Assembly: GCA_963724735.1 (NCBI GenBank)
Contig: CAVRVX010000027.1
Location: forward strand, 13,700 to 77,699
DNA length: 64,000 nucleotides
Direction of reading: 5' to 3'
Origin: Rhodoplanes sp963724735
GTDB taxonomy: Bacteria; Pseudomonadota; Alphaproteobacteria; Rhizobiales; Xanthobacteraceae
Each line of letters starts with the position of its first letter. The stretch's first letter is position 1. A model generated the notes under the pieces. It was not told the origin of the DNA. It worked only from the letters and a program-made list of their open reading frames with translations, and searched no databases. Positions 1 through 8,355 of this stretch are shown here, piece by piece. A program made the position numbers and the translations under genes.

Positions 1-899
1 TTCAGGCGGAGCATCATCACTTGGCATTCCGGATCGCCGAAGCGGACATTGTACTCGATCAGCTTCGGCCCCTCGCGCGTGATCATCAGCCCGGCGAACA
101 GCACGCCTTTGTACGGCGCGCCGATATCGCTCATCGCGCGCAGCGTCGGCAGCACGATGTCGTCCATCGTGCGGTTCGTCATCTCCCCGGTCATGATCGG
201 AGCAGGCGAATAGGCGCCCATGCCGCCGGTGTTCGGTCCTTGGTCGCCGTCGAAGGCGCGCTTGTGGTCTTGCGCGGAGGCGAGCGGCAACGCGTGCTCC
301 CCATCGCACAGCGCGAAGAAGGAGGCTTCCTCGCCGTCGAGGAATTCCTCGATGACAAGCTCGGCGCCCGCCTGTCCCAAGCCGCCGCCGAGGATCCTGT
401 CGATTGCGGTCTCGGCGGCGGCGATCGTCTCGGCGACGACCACGCCTTTGCCGGCGGCGAGCCCGTCCGCCTTGATGACGATGGGAGCGCCGCGCGCGCG
501 CGCATAGGCCTTGGCCGGCGCGGCGGCGGCGAAACGCTGATAGGCCGCAGTCGGGATATTGTGCGCGCGGCAGAGGTCCTTGGCAAAGCCCTTGGAGCCT
601 TCCAGCCGCGCCGCCGCCTTGCTCGGGCCGAACGCCTTGACGCCCGCGGCTTCGAGATCATCGACAATGCCGGCGACGAGCGGCGCCTCCGGCCCGATGA
701 CGACGAAGTCGATCGCGTTCTTCCTGCAGAACGCCACGACGGCGGCGTGATCGGAATGGTCGAGCGCGACGCACTCCGCCTCCTGCGCGATGCCGGCATT
801 GCCGGGCGCGCAATAGAGCCGGTCGACGAGCGGGCTTGCCCCGATCTTCCAGGCGAGCGCATGCTCACGTCCGCCGGAGCCGAGAAGGAGAATGTTCAT
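1..899 (-). CDS. purD: phosphoribosylamine-glycine ligase, 3' end cut by window
   Basis: This is the GAR synthetase of purine biosynthesis, which joins glycine to phosphoribosylamine using ATP in the cytoplasm. On the minus strand the protein begins MNILLLGSGGREHALAWKI, the family's diagnostic N-terminal nucleotide-binding loop. Further on are an ATP-grasp stretch (IVIKADGLAAGKGVVV), the PNTGGMGAYSP motif, and YNVRFGDPE near the cut end. About 299 residues are visible of the usual 420-430; the C-terminus lies outside the window. The ATG at 899 is chosen because it starts this motif directly. A divergent gene begins at 1049. The identification is very secure. Confidence 0.96.
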   Translation of the reverse strand, partial: MNILLLGSGGREHALAWKIGASPLVDRLYCAPGNAGIAQEAECVALDHSDHAAVVAFCRKNAIDFVVIGPEAPLVAGIVDDLEAAGVKAFGPSKAAARLEGSKGFAKDLCRAHNIPTAAYQRFAAAAPAKAYARARGAPIVIKADGLAAGKGVVVAETIAAAETAIDRILGGGLGQAGAELVIEEFLDGEEASFFALCDGEHALPLASAQDHKRAFDGDQGPNTGGMGAYSPAPIMTGEMTNRTMDDIVLPTLRAMSDIGAPYKGVLFAGLMITREGPKLIEYNVRFGDPECQVMMLRL

Positions 900-1048
900 G
901 GTCGTGCATCGCGCGAATGGCGGTTACGTCTATGGCGCGGCTTGGTCCGCCTCCGCAAGTCCGTTGGTGCTTCTCCGATGGCGGATTTGATGGGCCGTCG
1001 GGCGCGGGAGGCCAGAAAGAGGCGAAGCAACACACGTTGGGGGGACAC

Positions 1049-1534
1049 ATGGTTTCCGCCGTTCCGATCCTGTCATGGCTTGCCGCACTGGTCGCAGCCG
1101 CGATTGCGGTGGCGCGCGGCCCGCGGCCGATTACGTGGCGGTTCGCCGCCGACCGCCTGCTGCATTACCTGATGCTGTTTCCGGTCGGACTGATGGGGTT
1201 ATGGGCGGCGGTCGGCCATCTCGTGTTCCCCGCCGAATCGGCGCAGGCGATCGGCTGGGCGACGAGCCCGTTCCAATCCGAGGTCGGCAGCGCCAATCTC
1301 GGCATTGGGCTTGCGGGCATCTATGCCGCGTTCCGCTCCTTCGACGCGCGGCTTGCGACCGCGCTCGTCGTCGCTGGATTTCTCGGCGGCGCCGGCGTCG
1401 TGCACATCGACGAGATCATGCGCACCGGCAATCTCGCGCCGGGGAACGCCGGGCCGATTCTGTTCACGGACTTCCTCACGCCGATCGTGATCCTGCTGCT
1501 TCTCGCGGCGACCCGTCCGCGGCGCGCCGCGTGA
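1049..1534 (+). CDS. DUF6790-like integral membrane protein
   Basis: A 161-residue protein with an N-terminal hydrophobic segment (residues about 4-19) and three further membrane segments, ending in a short basic tail. The central motif (GLWAAVGHLVFP, then SPFQSEVGSANLGIGLAGI) and the late APGNAGPILFTDFLTP match my memory of the DUF6790 family of small membrane proteins, whose function is unknown. The ATG at 1049 is preferred over in-frame starts further upstream because it follows a purine-rich GGGGGGAC stretch and places the first membrane segment at the N-terminus. The gene is transcribed away from purD and stands alone. Confidence 0.72.
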   Translation: MVSAVPILSWLAALVAAAIAVARGPRPITWRFAADRLLHYLMLFPVGLMGLWAAVGHLVFPAESAQAIGWATSPFQSEVGSANLGIGLAGIYAAFRSFDARLATALVVAGFLGGAGVVHIDEIMRTGNLAPGNAGPILFTDFLTPIVILLLLAATRPRRAA

Positions 1535-1545
1535 TCGCCGCGGCC

Positions 1546-2046
1546 TCACGCCTCGCCGCGCGTCTCGAACAGCGCGGTTTCGATCGCCTCGCGCGGGCTC
1601 TTGCCTGCCCATAGGAGATACTGGAAGGCCTGATAGTAGCGCTCGCAGGTCTCCACCGCCGTGGAAAGCAGGAATTCGCACTGCGAATCGGAGGGAACGG
1701 CGCCGCCGGCGAGCGCGAGCGCATGGCGAAACATCACCAGCCCGTCCTTCGCCCACACGTCGAAATGGCCGACCCACAGCTGCTCGTTCACTATGGAGAC
1801 GAGCTCGGTCATGTCCGCGCGCCGGCGCTCGGGGAATTTCAGATCGATGGCGCACGCGATGTGCAGCACTTCGATTTCGCGCATCCACGTGAAGGAGACC
1901 TGGTAGTCGGTCCAAACTCCCGAGATCACCAGGGTCAGTTCGTCCTCGCCGGCGCGAGCGAACGACAAACCATGCGATGCCGCCAGATGTTCAACCGTTT
2001 CAACCGGGTTGGTTTTTCTTGGAATCGGGGCTTCTGTCAGCGACAT
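1546..2046 (-). CDS. YbjN-domain protein
   Basis: A 166-residue soluble protein with the YbjN fold, a type III chaperone-like domain. The pattern is an early ETVEHLAASHGLSFARAGEDE, alternating beta strands, then ELVSIVNEQLWVGHFDVWA and a helical C-terminus rich in Tyr (ERYYQAFQYLLWAGKSP). YbjN proteins in Alphaproteobacteria are widespread and of unknown biochemical role; in enterobacteria the name-giving protein affects motility and stress phenotypes. The gene faces the DUF6790 gene tail to tail with an 11-bp gap. It has no signal peptide or membrane segment. Confidence 0.8.
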   Translation of the reverse strand: MSLTEAPIPRKTNPVETVEHLAASHGLSFARAGEDELTLVISGVWTDYQVSFTWMREIEVLHIACAIDLKFPERRRADMTELVSIVNEQLWVGHFDVWAKDGLVMFRHALALAGGAVPSDSQCEFLLSTAVETCERYYQAFQYLLWAGKSPREAIETALFETRGEA

Positions 2047-2387
2047 GCCACTTCCCCCTTGCTAGCCGGGCCGATGCGCACAGCGCGCAGATGGATCTTG
2101 CGCAACCTCGGGCCGAGGCCCACGGATACAGACCGACCTGTCGGCTCCTCGGCGCCGCCGCTTAGCCCTGCTCCCGACTAGCCCACCCGAAGCAGGTGCA
2201 AGGGATTGTAAATTCGGCGAAATTTAGCAATGTGCCGGGTGTCGCGGTCCACAGCGAACCATGCGACATGTTGACTCAAGTCGGACTTGGCACGTTATGC
2301 GCGACCCTGTTGCGGTCTGCGATCAGCGGGCGCGGCGGCGGGGAAGAATTCTGTTTTCGGGATGTCGGCAGAGGGCCGCAAAATCGT
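2047..2387. other. intergenic region between the YbjN gene and prs
   Basis: 341 bp without a convincing gene. It must hold the promoter of the YbjN gene at its left end and the end of the prs transcript at its right end. A promoter-like pair on the plus strand, TTGACT at 2271-2276 and TTATGC at 2295-2300 with 18 bp between, points into the 3' end of prs in antisense. I see no strong terminator hairpin. Confidence 0.4.
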
Positions 2388-3341
2388 TCAGTCGAACAGC
2401 GTCGAGACCGACTGTTCCGCCGCGGTCCGCGCGATCGCTTCGCCCAGCAGCGTCGCAATCGACAAGACGCGGATATTCTCGGCGACCCGGACCGCCTCGG
2501 TCGGCTGGATCGAGTCGGTGATCACCAGCTCTTTCAAGTGAGAGGCGGTGACGCGCGCCACTGCGCCGCCGGAGAGGACCCCGTGGCTGATATAGGCGTA
2601 AACCTCGCGCGCGCCGTGATCGAGCAGCGCGTCCGCCGCGTTGACCAGCGTGCCGCCCGAATCGACGATGTCGTCGACCAGGATGCAAATTCGCGTCTCG
2701 ACATCGCCGATCACGTTCATCACTTCCAATTCGCCCGCCCGCTCGCGCCGCTTGTCGATGATGGCGAGCGGCGCGTTGATCCGCTTGGCAAGAGCGCGCG
2801 CGCGCACGACGCCGCCGACATCGGGCGAGACCACCATCACGTTCGAGAGGTCGAAGCGCTCGCGAATGTCGCGCACCATCACCGGCGAGGCGTAGAGATT
2901 GTCGGTCGGAATGTCGAAGAACCCCTGAATCTGTCCGGCATGAAGATCGACCGTGAGCACTCGGTTGGCGCCCGCATGCGTGATCAGATTGGCGACGAGC
3001 TTGGCGGAAATCGGCGTGCGCGGTCCCGGCTTGCGATCCTGGCGAGCGTAGCCGAAATAGGGCAGGACCGCCGTGATGCGTCGGGCCGACGCGCGCTTGA
3101 GCGCGTCGATGATGATCAACAGCTCCATCAGGTGATCGTTGGCCGGGAACGACGTCGACTGAATCACGAAAACGTCGGTCCCGCGCACATTGTCGATGAT
3201 CTCGACGAAGATCTCCATGTCGGCGAAACGCCGCACCACGGCCTTGGCGAGCGGGGTCTTGAGATAGGCGGCGATGGCTTCCGCAAGTCTCGGGTTGGAA
3301 TTGCCGGCGACGAGCTTGATCGCTCCGTTATTGCCAGCCAT
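2388..3341 (-). CDS. prs: ribose-phosphate pyrophosphokinase
   Basis: Makes PRPP from ribose 5-phosphate and ATP for purine, pyrimidine, histidine and NAD synthesis. The 317-residue length is typical. Visible motifs are the N-terminal KLVAGNSNPRLAEAIA, the EIFVEIIDNVRGTDVFVIQS strand, the PYFGYARQDRK catalytic loop, the SPDVGGVVRARALA flag region, and the PRPP-binding ILVDDIVDSGGTL near residue 220. The start at 3341 is chosen because it sits just after a GGAGGGA ribosome site and the protein then begins MAGNNG. The neighbours lgt and pgeF are also housekeeping genes on the same strand. Confidence 0.96.
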   Translation of the reverse strand: MAGNNGAIKLVAGNSNPRLAEAIAAYLKTPLAKAVVRRFADMEIFVEIIDNVRGTDVFVIQSTSFPANDHLMELLIIIDALKRASARRITAVLPYFGYARQDRKPGPRTPISAKLVANLITHAGANRVLTVDLHAGQIQGFFDIPTDNLYASPVMVRDIRERFDLSNVMVVSPDVGGVVRARALAKRINAPLAIIDKRRERAGELEVMNVIGDVETRICILVDDIVDSGGTLVNAADALLDHGAREVYAYISHGVLSGGAVARVTASHLKELVITDSIQPTEAVRVAENIRVLSIATLLGEAIARTAAEQSVSTLFD

Positions 3342-3473
3342 TCCCTCCTCCCGAACGCTCGCCCGGGCAGCGCCCCGAACGCGGCCCTGATTACAGGCAG
3401 GTCTGCGGCTTAGCAAGACGGGCGAGCCATTTTCGAGAGCATTATCCGCCGGATAAATTCGCTCATGTCGATC

Positions 3474-4043
3474 CTATTCAGCGGCCATTGCGACGGCGGG
3501 AGCTCCGTCCGGCGTGGGCGACGCCGGTTCGCGCGGCGGGTTGGCGAGGAAGGCGACCAGGCGATCCATTCCGACGCGTGCGATCTTGCGGATCAGCTGA
3601 TCGTCGGCTGCCGCCCAGGTGGTGCGGCCGGCGCCGGTCATCGGCTCCTCGCCCGACAGGCGGCGGGCGCGCTGCTGATTGGCGTCGTAGACATCCCAAA
3701 CCCATTGGACGACGGAGCGCTTGGAATACACGATGGTGGCCGCGTAGATGCGGACGCGATACTGGGCCGGCGCGCCGCGCGAAACAACCGCGATCTGGCG
3801 GGCTCCGGCTTCCTCCGCAAGACTTTGCACCAGCTTGGTATAAATGCTCTCGGGCGGCCCGTCGATCAATTCGAAGGCGATGGTCGGTCCGCGTGCGCCG
3901 GATATCGGCATGGGCGCTTGCGCCGTCGTCGAATTGCACGCCGCCGCGCCCAGCGCCAGCAGCAACGCCGCGCCCAGACTGACCCATCGCGCATATGTAT
4001 TTGGCCGCGGCGCGCCGGCGCGCCGTCGCACTCCCCCGTCCAT
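3474..4043 (-). CDS. hypothetical lipoprotein
   Basis: A 189-residue secreted lipoprotein of unknown function. After a basic start (MDGGVRRRAGAP) there is a hydrophobic stretch ending in a lipobox, LALGAAACNS, so the mature protein would start at the Cys near residue 35. The body contains ESIYTKLVQSLAEEAG, RVRIYAATIVYSKRSV and IRKIARVGMDRLVAFL. The start at 4043 is chosen because it gives a proper signal sequence and has GGGGGTG upstream; longer in-frame starts add an Arg-rich leader with no sense. It lies between prs and pgeF on the same strand. Diacylglyceryl transferase (lgt), which would lipidate it, is 2 kb upstream. Confidence 0.72.
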   Translation of the reverse strand: MDGGVRRRAGAPRPNTYARWVSLGAALLLALGAAACNSTTAQAPMPISGARGPTIAFELIDGPPESIYTKLVQSLAEEAGARQIAVVSRGAPAQYRVRIYAATIVYSKRSVVQWVWDVYDANQQRARRLSGEEPMTGAGRTTWAAADDQLIRKIARVGMDRLVAFLANPPREPASPTPDGAPAVAMAAE

Positions 4044-4161
4044 TGACACCCCCACGGCTTGATGCGTAGGCCCGCCGAAACAAGCCTCGCGGGCGGATTG
4101 ATCCGCCTCATGAGCCGATCCGAAATTTACTCTTTCGAGCCGCCACGGTCCAGCGAAAGCG

Positions 4162-4941
4162 TCACCCAGGCGCAAGCGCAATCGCGTTGAGATGCCGGCC
4201 GTAGTCAACTTCGCCTAAATGGGTCATGCGCCGGTAGCTGTAGAAACGCGTAGCGTCGGCGTACGTACAAACCCCGATATCCTCGACGCTCATCACCTCG
4301 GCGCGGGCGAGTCGCGCAGCGATGTAGCCAGCCAGGTCGAACATCGCCCGACCCGCCCGCGGCGACGGGGCAAAGAAACGCCGGTTGCCGCGCTCCTCGG
4401 ACAGGAACTGATCCACGACTTCCGGCCCGACCTCGTAGTTGGGTTGACGGATCATCGGGCCGATCGCCGCGACGATGCGCGCGCGCCGCGCGCCCAATTG
4501 CTCCATCGCGTCGATCGTCGCATCGGTGACCCCGGCAAGCGCGCCCCGCCATCCTGCGTGCGCGGCTCCAATCACCCGGGCCGTGGCGTCGGCCAACAGC
4601 ACCGGCCCGCAGTCGGCGGTCGAGGCGGCGATGGCGAGCCCCGGCCGACGCGTGACGACCGCATCCGCGCGCGGGCGCGTATCGGTCGGCCACGGCTCGT
4701 CGGCGACGACGACGTCGGGCGAATGCACCTGGTACATCGTGACAAGATGCTCCGGCTCCACGCCCAGCGCGCCCGCCATGCGGGCGCGGTTTTCCGCAAC
4801 CCGGTGCGGTTCATCAGCCGAGCCGACGCCGGCGTTCAGGCTGGCATAGACGCCTTCGGAGACGCCGCCCGCCCGGGTGAAGAAGGCGTGGCGAACCGCA
4901 GGCAAGGCGGCAAGCGAGCGGGACTGGAGAAACATCGTCAT
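4162..4941 (-). CDS. pgeF: peptidoglycan editing factor (laccase-domain protein)
   Basis: A 259-residue member of the YfiH / DUF152 family, once called polyphenol oxidase and now known in E. coli to remove wrongly inserted L-serine from peptidoglycan precursors. The three metal-site motifs are present: QVHS near residue 71 (His73), TADCGPV near 109 (Cys111) and GAAHAGWRG near 126 (His128). The gene overlaps the stop of midA by 4 bp (ATGA), so the two are translationally coupled in a lgt-midA-pgeF operon. This gene order is common in Alphaproteobacteria. Confidence 0.92.
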   Translation of the reverse strand: MTMFLQSRSLAALPAVRHAFFTRAGGVSEGVYASLNAGVGSADEPHRVAENRARMAGALGVEPEHLVTMYQVHSPDVVVADEPWPTDTRPRADAVVTRRPGLAIAASTADCGPVLLADATARVIGAAHAGWRGALAGVTDATIDAMEQLGARRARIVAAIGPMIRQPNYEVGPEVVDQFLSEERGNRRFFAPSPRAGRAMFDLAGYIAARLARAEVMSVEDIGVCTYADATRFYSYRRMTHLGEVDYGRHLNAIALAPG

Positions 4942-6026
4942 GGATCGAATCCTGGAAACGGTCCAAGTCTTGAGTCGCAGAGCGCGAGCACTTTGAACAG
5001 AGTTCCCATGCCGGTCGGGGCGGACGCGGTGAGACGCGCAAGCGCCGTCTCGACGGCGACGGCTTGCGCCGGCGCCGCCGATTTCAGCGCCGCCGCCCGT
5101 ATATCGATGCCGAGCCGCCGCAAGAAAAGACCCTGCGTGATCGGCCCGAAGGTGCGTGCGCCCGCACGTTCGGCCTCCGAACGCAGGGCGGCGAAATCGA
5201 CATGGGCGGTGAGGTCAGCTTCACCCGGCGCGGCAAGCACGTCGGCGTAAGCGTGACCGCGCACGGCCTGCAGGGTGTCGCCCAGTCCGCTTTCGGCGTG
5301 GCCGTAGTCGATGATCAGCGCAGCGCCGCGGTCGGCGACGCGGGCGGCGAGCGCCCGCACCGCATCGGCGCAGCGCCACTCGAAGATTGCGCCGGGCTCC
5401 GCCTCGGCATCGAGAGGGCGCGGAATGCGGGCCGCGATCGTAGGAGAGGGGCTCGGCGTCGCCGCGAATGCAAGCGCCCCGCGCTCATCGAGGCCGATCA
5501 GGCGCTCATGCCAGCCGTCCGCGCTCCTGACCGCCTGATGAACCGGCAGTGCGTCGAAAAATTCGTTGGCGAGAATGATGGCGGGGCCGGCGGGGACATC
5601 GGTCAGGCTGCGATGCCAGGCGATTGGCACGCCGGACGCCGCGAGCGCTGCGCGCTGCCTCGTTTCGAGCGCGGGGCTCGTCTCGACGAGGTGCACCGAC
5701 ACTGCCGAGCAGAAGGCCGGCAGCGTTCGCGCCGCCCGCAAGGCGTCGGCCATCATGGCGCCGCGACCAGGGCCTAGCTCGATCAGCCGCGCGCCCGGCG
5801 GCGAGCCCATCTGCTGCCAGACGGTTGCAGCCCACAGGCCGAGCAACTCGCCGAACATCTGGCTGATCTCCGGCGCGGTGATGAAGTCGCCGGCGCGCCC
5901 GATCGGATCGCGGTTCATGTAATAGCCGTGCTCGGGGTGAGCGAGACACAGCGCCATGTAGCGGGAAACCGGGATCGGTCCGCTTGTCGAGATGATGGCG
6001 CGCAACTCGGCTTGCAGCGCGGACAT
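4938..6026 (-). CDS. MidA-family SAM-dependent methyltransferase (NDUFAF7 homologue)
   Basis: A 362-residue member of the DUF185 / Methyltransf_28 family. The mitochondrial relative NDUFAF7 (MidA) methylates an arginine of a complex I subunit during assembly. Visible features are the N-terminal HPEHGYYMNRDPIGRAGDFI signature near residue 30, the SAM-binding LIELGPGRGAMMAD near residue 80, and ILANEFFDALPVHQ about 60 residues later, all characteristic. The start at 6026 begins MSALQAEL and follows the lgt stop by 10 bp. Its end overlaps pgeF. Methylation of NuoD in this organism is an inference from the family. Confidence 0.9.
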   Translation of the reverse strand: MSALQAELRAIISTSGPIPVSRYMALCLAHPEHGYYMNRDPIGRAGDFITAPEISQMFGELLGLWAATVWQQMGSPPGARLIELGPGRGAMMADALRAARTLPAFCSAVSVHLVETSPALETRQRAALAASGVPIAWHRSLTDVPAGPAIILANEFFDALPVHQAVRSADGWHERLIGLDERGALAFAATPSPSPTIAARIPRPLDAEAEPGAIFEWRCADAVRALAARVADRGAALIIDYGHAESGLGDTLQAVRGHAYADVLAAPGEADLTAHVDFAALRSEAERAGARTFGPITQGLFLRRLGIDIRAAALKSAAPAQAVAVETALARLTASAPTGMGTLFKVLALCDSRLGPFPGFDP

Positions 6027-6036
6027 CGGTCCCGTC

Positions 6037-6861
6037 TCAGGCCTTCCGCAGCGGCGGGCGCGACAGCGCAATCGCGATGAAGACGAGCCCCGCAAGGAAC
6101 AGCGGAATGGAGAGCAGCATTCCCATTGTCAGGCCGCCCCACAAGAAGCCGAGCTGCGGGTCGGGCTCGCGAAAGAACTCGCAAAAGAAGCGCATCAACG
6201 CATAGAGGCAGGCAAACGCACCGACGATCAGGCCCGACCGCTTGAGCGCGCCGGCCCGCACCATCAGCGTGAGAATGGCGAGCAGGACGAGGCCCTCGAG
6301 CGCAGCTTCGTAAAGCTGGCTCGGGTGGCGCGGAAACGGGCCTGCGTTCGGGAAAATGATGCCCCAGGGCACGTCCGCCGCGCGGCCCCACAATTCGCCA
6401 TTGATGAAATTGGCGAGCCGCCCGAGAAACAAGCCGATCGGCCCGACCGCGCAGGTGACATCCCCGAGCGATAGGAAGGAGATGCCACAATTCCACGAAA
6501 ACAGCGCCGCGGCCAGCACGCAACCCGTAAAGCCGCCATGGAAGGACATGCCGCCCTTCCACAACTGTAGGATTTCGAGCGGATGCGCGGCGAAGAAGGG
6601 AAAATTGTAGAACAGCACGTAGCCGGCGCGCCCGCCGAGAATAATGCCAAGCGTCACCCAGAGAACGAAGTCGTCATAGTCGGCGACCGTCATGGGCGGC
6701 TCGCCGCCCCATAGCTGAGCGTTCGCGATCAACCGGCGCGCATAGAGCCACCCGAGGAGAATGCCGGCGATATAGGCGAGCGCATACCAGCGGATCGCAA
6801 ACGGCCCGATGCTGACCAGCACCGGATCGATTGCGGGAAAGGGGAGGACCAGCACGGGCAT
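6037..6861 (-). CDS. lgt: prolipoprotein diacylglyceryl transferase
   Basis: Inner-membrane enzyme that transfers diacylglycerol from phosphatidylglycerol to the lipobox cysteine of prolipoproteins. The protein has 274 residues with about seven membrane segments. It carries the WKGGMSFHGG motif near residue 101 and the Lgt signature GRLANFINGELWGR at residues 147-160, which includes the essential Arg and Asn/Glu positions. It is the first gene of the lgt-midA-pgeF set. Several predicted lipoproteins in this window would be its substrates. A divergent promoter region separates it from ubiK. Confidence 0.96.
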   Translation of the reverse strand: MPVLVLPFPAIDPVLVSIGPFAIRWYALAYIAGILLGWLYARRLIANAQLWGGEPPMTVADYDDFVLWVTLGIILGGRAGYVLFYNFPFFAAHPLEILQLWKGGMSFHGGFTGCVLAAALFSWNCGISFLSLGDVTCAVGPIGLFLGRLANFINGELWGRAADVPWGIIFPNAGPFPRHPSQLYEAALEGLVLLAILTLMVRAGALKRSGLIVGAFACLYALMRFFCEFFREPDPQLGFLWGGLTMGMLLSIPLFLAGLVFIAIALSRPPLRKA

Positions 6862-7089
6862 GGGCGTCCTTCGGCGGGCGCTTGATGGGACGCGATCGGC
6901 GCTACGTCAAGCACGACGCGCCGCGCGGGCCTTGCGTCACCGGGCGCAGATCGCCATTGTTCCATGCGGAACGCGCCGGCGCATCGTCCCGCCGTTTAGA
7001 CTGATTCGACGGAGACGATGCGACACGCGACAACAGCGACAGAAAAACGGTAATTCCGATTGCATCGGCACCTCTTCCGGAGCGCAAGC

Positions 7090-7356
7090 ATGACCCAGAC
7101 GAGCAACAGGTTCTTCGATGAGATCGCGCGATTGATGAACGATGCGGCGGGCGTCGCGCAAGGGGTGCGGCGGGAGTTCGAGACCCTCATGCGAACCCAG
7201 GGCGAAAAGATTTTGCGCGAGATGGACGTGGTCCGGCGCGAGGATTTCGAGGCGGTCCAGGACATGGCGCGCCTGGCCCGCGAGGAGAATGATGCGCTCA
7301 AGGCGCGTGTCGCAGCGATCGAGGCGAAGCTCGGCATGAGCGGCGGCGAAGGCTGA
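7090..7356 (+). CDS. UbiK-type accessory factor (BMFP domain)
   Basis: An 88-residue protein of the BMFP / DUF526 family. The family includes UbiK, which helps ubiquinone synthesis in gammaproteobacteria, and fusogenic Brucella membrane proteins. The amphipathic N-terminal part (RFFDEIARLMNDAAGVAQGV) is followed by EDFEAVQDMARLAREENDALKARVAAIEAKLG, a coiled coil that forms trimers in the family. The ATG at 7090 follows a GGAG and starts the conserved MTQTSNRFF. The gene is divergent from lgt, as in many Rhizobiales. Confidence 0.83.
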   Translation: MTQTSNRFFDEIARLMNDAAGVAQGVRREFETLMRTQGEKILREMDVVRREDFEAVQDMARLAREENDALKARVAAIEAKLGMSGGEG

Positions 7357-7390
7357 TCCCTGGCGCTATGCGCGCCATAGCGGTGGCGCG

Positions 7391-7430
7391 GCGCCCGCGC
7401 AGCGCCGCCGAGGCGCGGGCGCGGTTTCTT
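7391..7430 (+). terminator. probable terminator after ubiK
   Basis: A perfect 10-bp inverted repeat, GCGCCCGCGC at 7391-7400 and GCGCGGGCGC at 7413-7422, encloses a 12-base loop and is followed by GGTTTCTT. The T-tract is weak, so this may be a Rho-assisted or leaky stop. It ends exactly where the -35 box of the rplY promoter begins. Confidence 0.55.
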
Positions 7431-7458
7431 GTCAATGCAGGCTGTCCTGTTCTATAAG
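7429..7458 (+). promoter_or_regulatory. predicted rplY promoter
   Basis: TTGTCA at 7429-7434 and TATAAG at 7453-7458 are separated by 18 bp, a close match to the housekeeping sigma factor consensus. The start would fall near 7465, giving a leader of about 120 bases before rplY. No other good pair was seen between ubiK and rplY. Confidence 0.6.
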
Positions 7459-7492
7459 CCGCCCACCCGTGGCTGCGCTGGGTGTGGGCTTT

Positions 7493-7521
7493 CGGCCGCG
7501 CGCCCGGCCGCGGGGTTTTTT
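7493..7521 (+). terminator. terminator-like hairpin in the rplY leader
   Basis: CGGCCG at 7493-7498 can pair with CGGCCG at 7505-7510, followed by CGGGG and six T (7516-7521). A second hairpin just upstream pairs GCCCAC with GTGGGC (about 7460-7489). A T-run hairpin between a good promoter and the gene it drives is what an attenuator looks like; whether it works as one is not known. Confidence 0.45.
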
Positions 7522-7585
7522 CATTCGTCGATGCGAATAACGGGTCGCCGCGGGCGGCCATGAGGCGTCAAGGAAGGATGCGACG

Positions 7586-8317
7586 ATGGCGAGCGTCAAT
7601 GAACTGAAGGCTGTGGCCCGGCCGGAGGCCGGCAAAGGGGCCGCGCGCGCCGTGCGTCGCGAGGGCCGTGTGCCGGGCGTGATCTATGGCGACAATCAGC
7701 CGCCGCTCGGCATTTCGCTCGATCAGGACGAGCTGCGCCAGCGCATTTTCGGCGGCCGGTTTCTCACCAGCATTTTCGAGATCGAGGTCGACGGGGCCAG
7801 GTACCGCGTGATCCCTCGCGATTTTCAGCTCGATCCGGTCCGCGACCGCCCGCTGCATGTCGACTTTATGCGGCTCGGCAAGGGCGCGACCATCCGCGTG
7901 CGGGTGCCCGTTCGGGTGCGCAACGCCGAGCTTGCTCCCGGCGTAAAGCGCGGCGGCACGGTCAATATCGTCGCGCATACGATCGAGTTGCGCTGCCCGG
8001 CCGAGGCGATCCCGGAGGCCATCGAGGTCGATCTGACCGGACTGGAAATCAACTATTCCAAGCATCTGAGCGATATTGAGCTGCCGGCCAATGTGCGCGT
8101 CATTGGCCAAGCCGACCCCACGCTCGTGACCATCGTGCCGCCGTCCGGATATGCAGAAGAGATGAAGGCGGCGCAGGAGGCGGCGGCTGCTGCTGCAGCT
8201 GCGGCGGCTGCGCCGGCAGCTCCCGGCGCGGCGGCTCCGGGCGCGGCGGCGGCTCCGGGCGCGGCGGCAGCGCCCGCTGCCGGCGCCAGCGGCGCTGCCG
8301 AAAAGGAAAAGAAGTGA
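7586..8317 (+). CDS. rplY: 50S ribosomal protein L25 / general stress protein Ctc
   Basis: Binds 5S rRNA in the large subunit. The 243-residue protein has the long alphaproteobacterial Ctc form: an L25 domain with RAVRREGRVPGVIYG near residue 24 and IPRDFQLDPVRDRPLHVDFM near 75, then the TL5-like C-terminal beta domain (VEVDLTGLEINYSKHLSDI). The last 60 residues are a low-complexity tail of Ala, Gly and Pro ending in a Lys-rich stretch. The start follows an AAGGAAGG ribosome site. pth follows 38 bp later, a conserved pairing. Confidence 0.95.
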   Translation: MASVNELKAVARPEAGKGAARAVRREGRVPGVIYGDNQPPLGISLDQDELRQRIFGGRFLTSIFEIEVDGARYRVIPRDFQLDPVRDRPLHVDFMRLGKGATIRVRVPVRVRNAELAPGVKRGGTVNIVAHTIELRCPAEAIPEAIEVDLTGLEINYSKHLSDIELPANVRVIGQADPTLVTIVPPSGYAEEMKAAQEAAAAAAAAAAAPAAPGAAAPGAAAAPGAAAAPAAGASGAAEKEKK

Positions 8318-8355
8318 GGCGGCCGCTCGGGTAGGCACTCCGATCGGGGGCGGCC

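Noticed and set aside
2271..2300. Antisense promoter at the 3' end of prs
   Set aside because: TTGACT and TTATGC at 18-bp spacing are suggestive, but no structured RNA or gene follows and such pairs occur by chance; kept only as a note in the gap entry.
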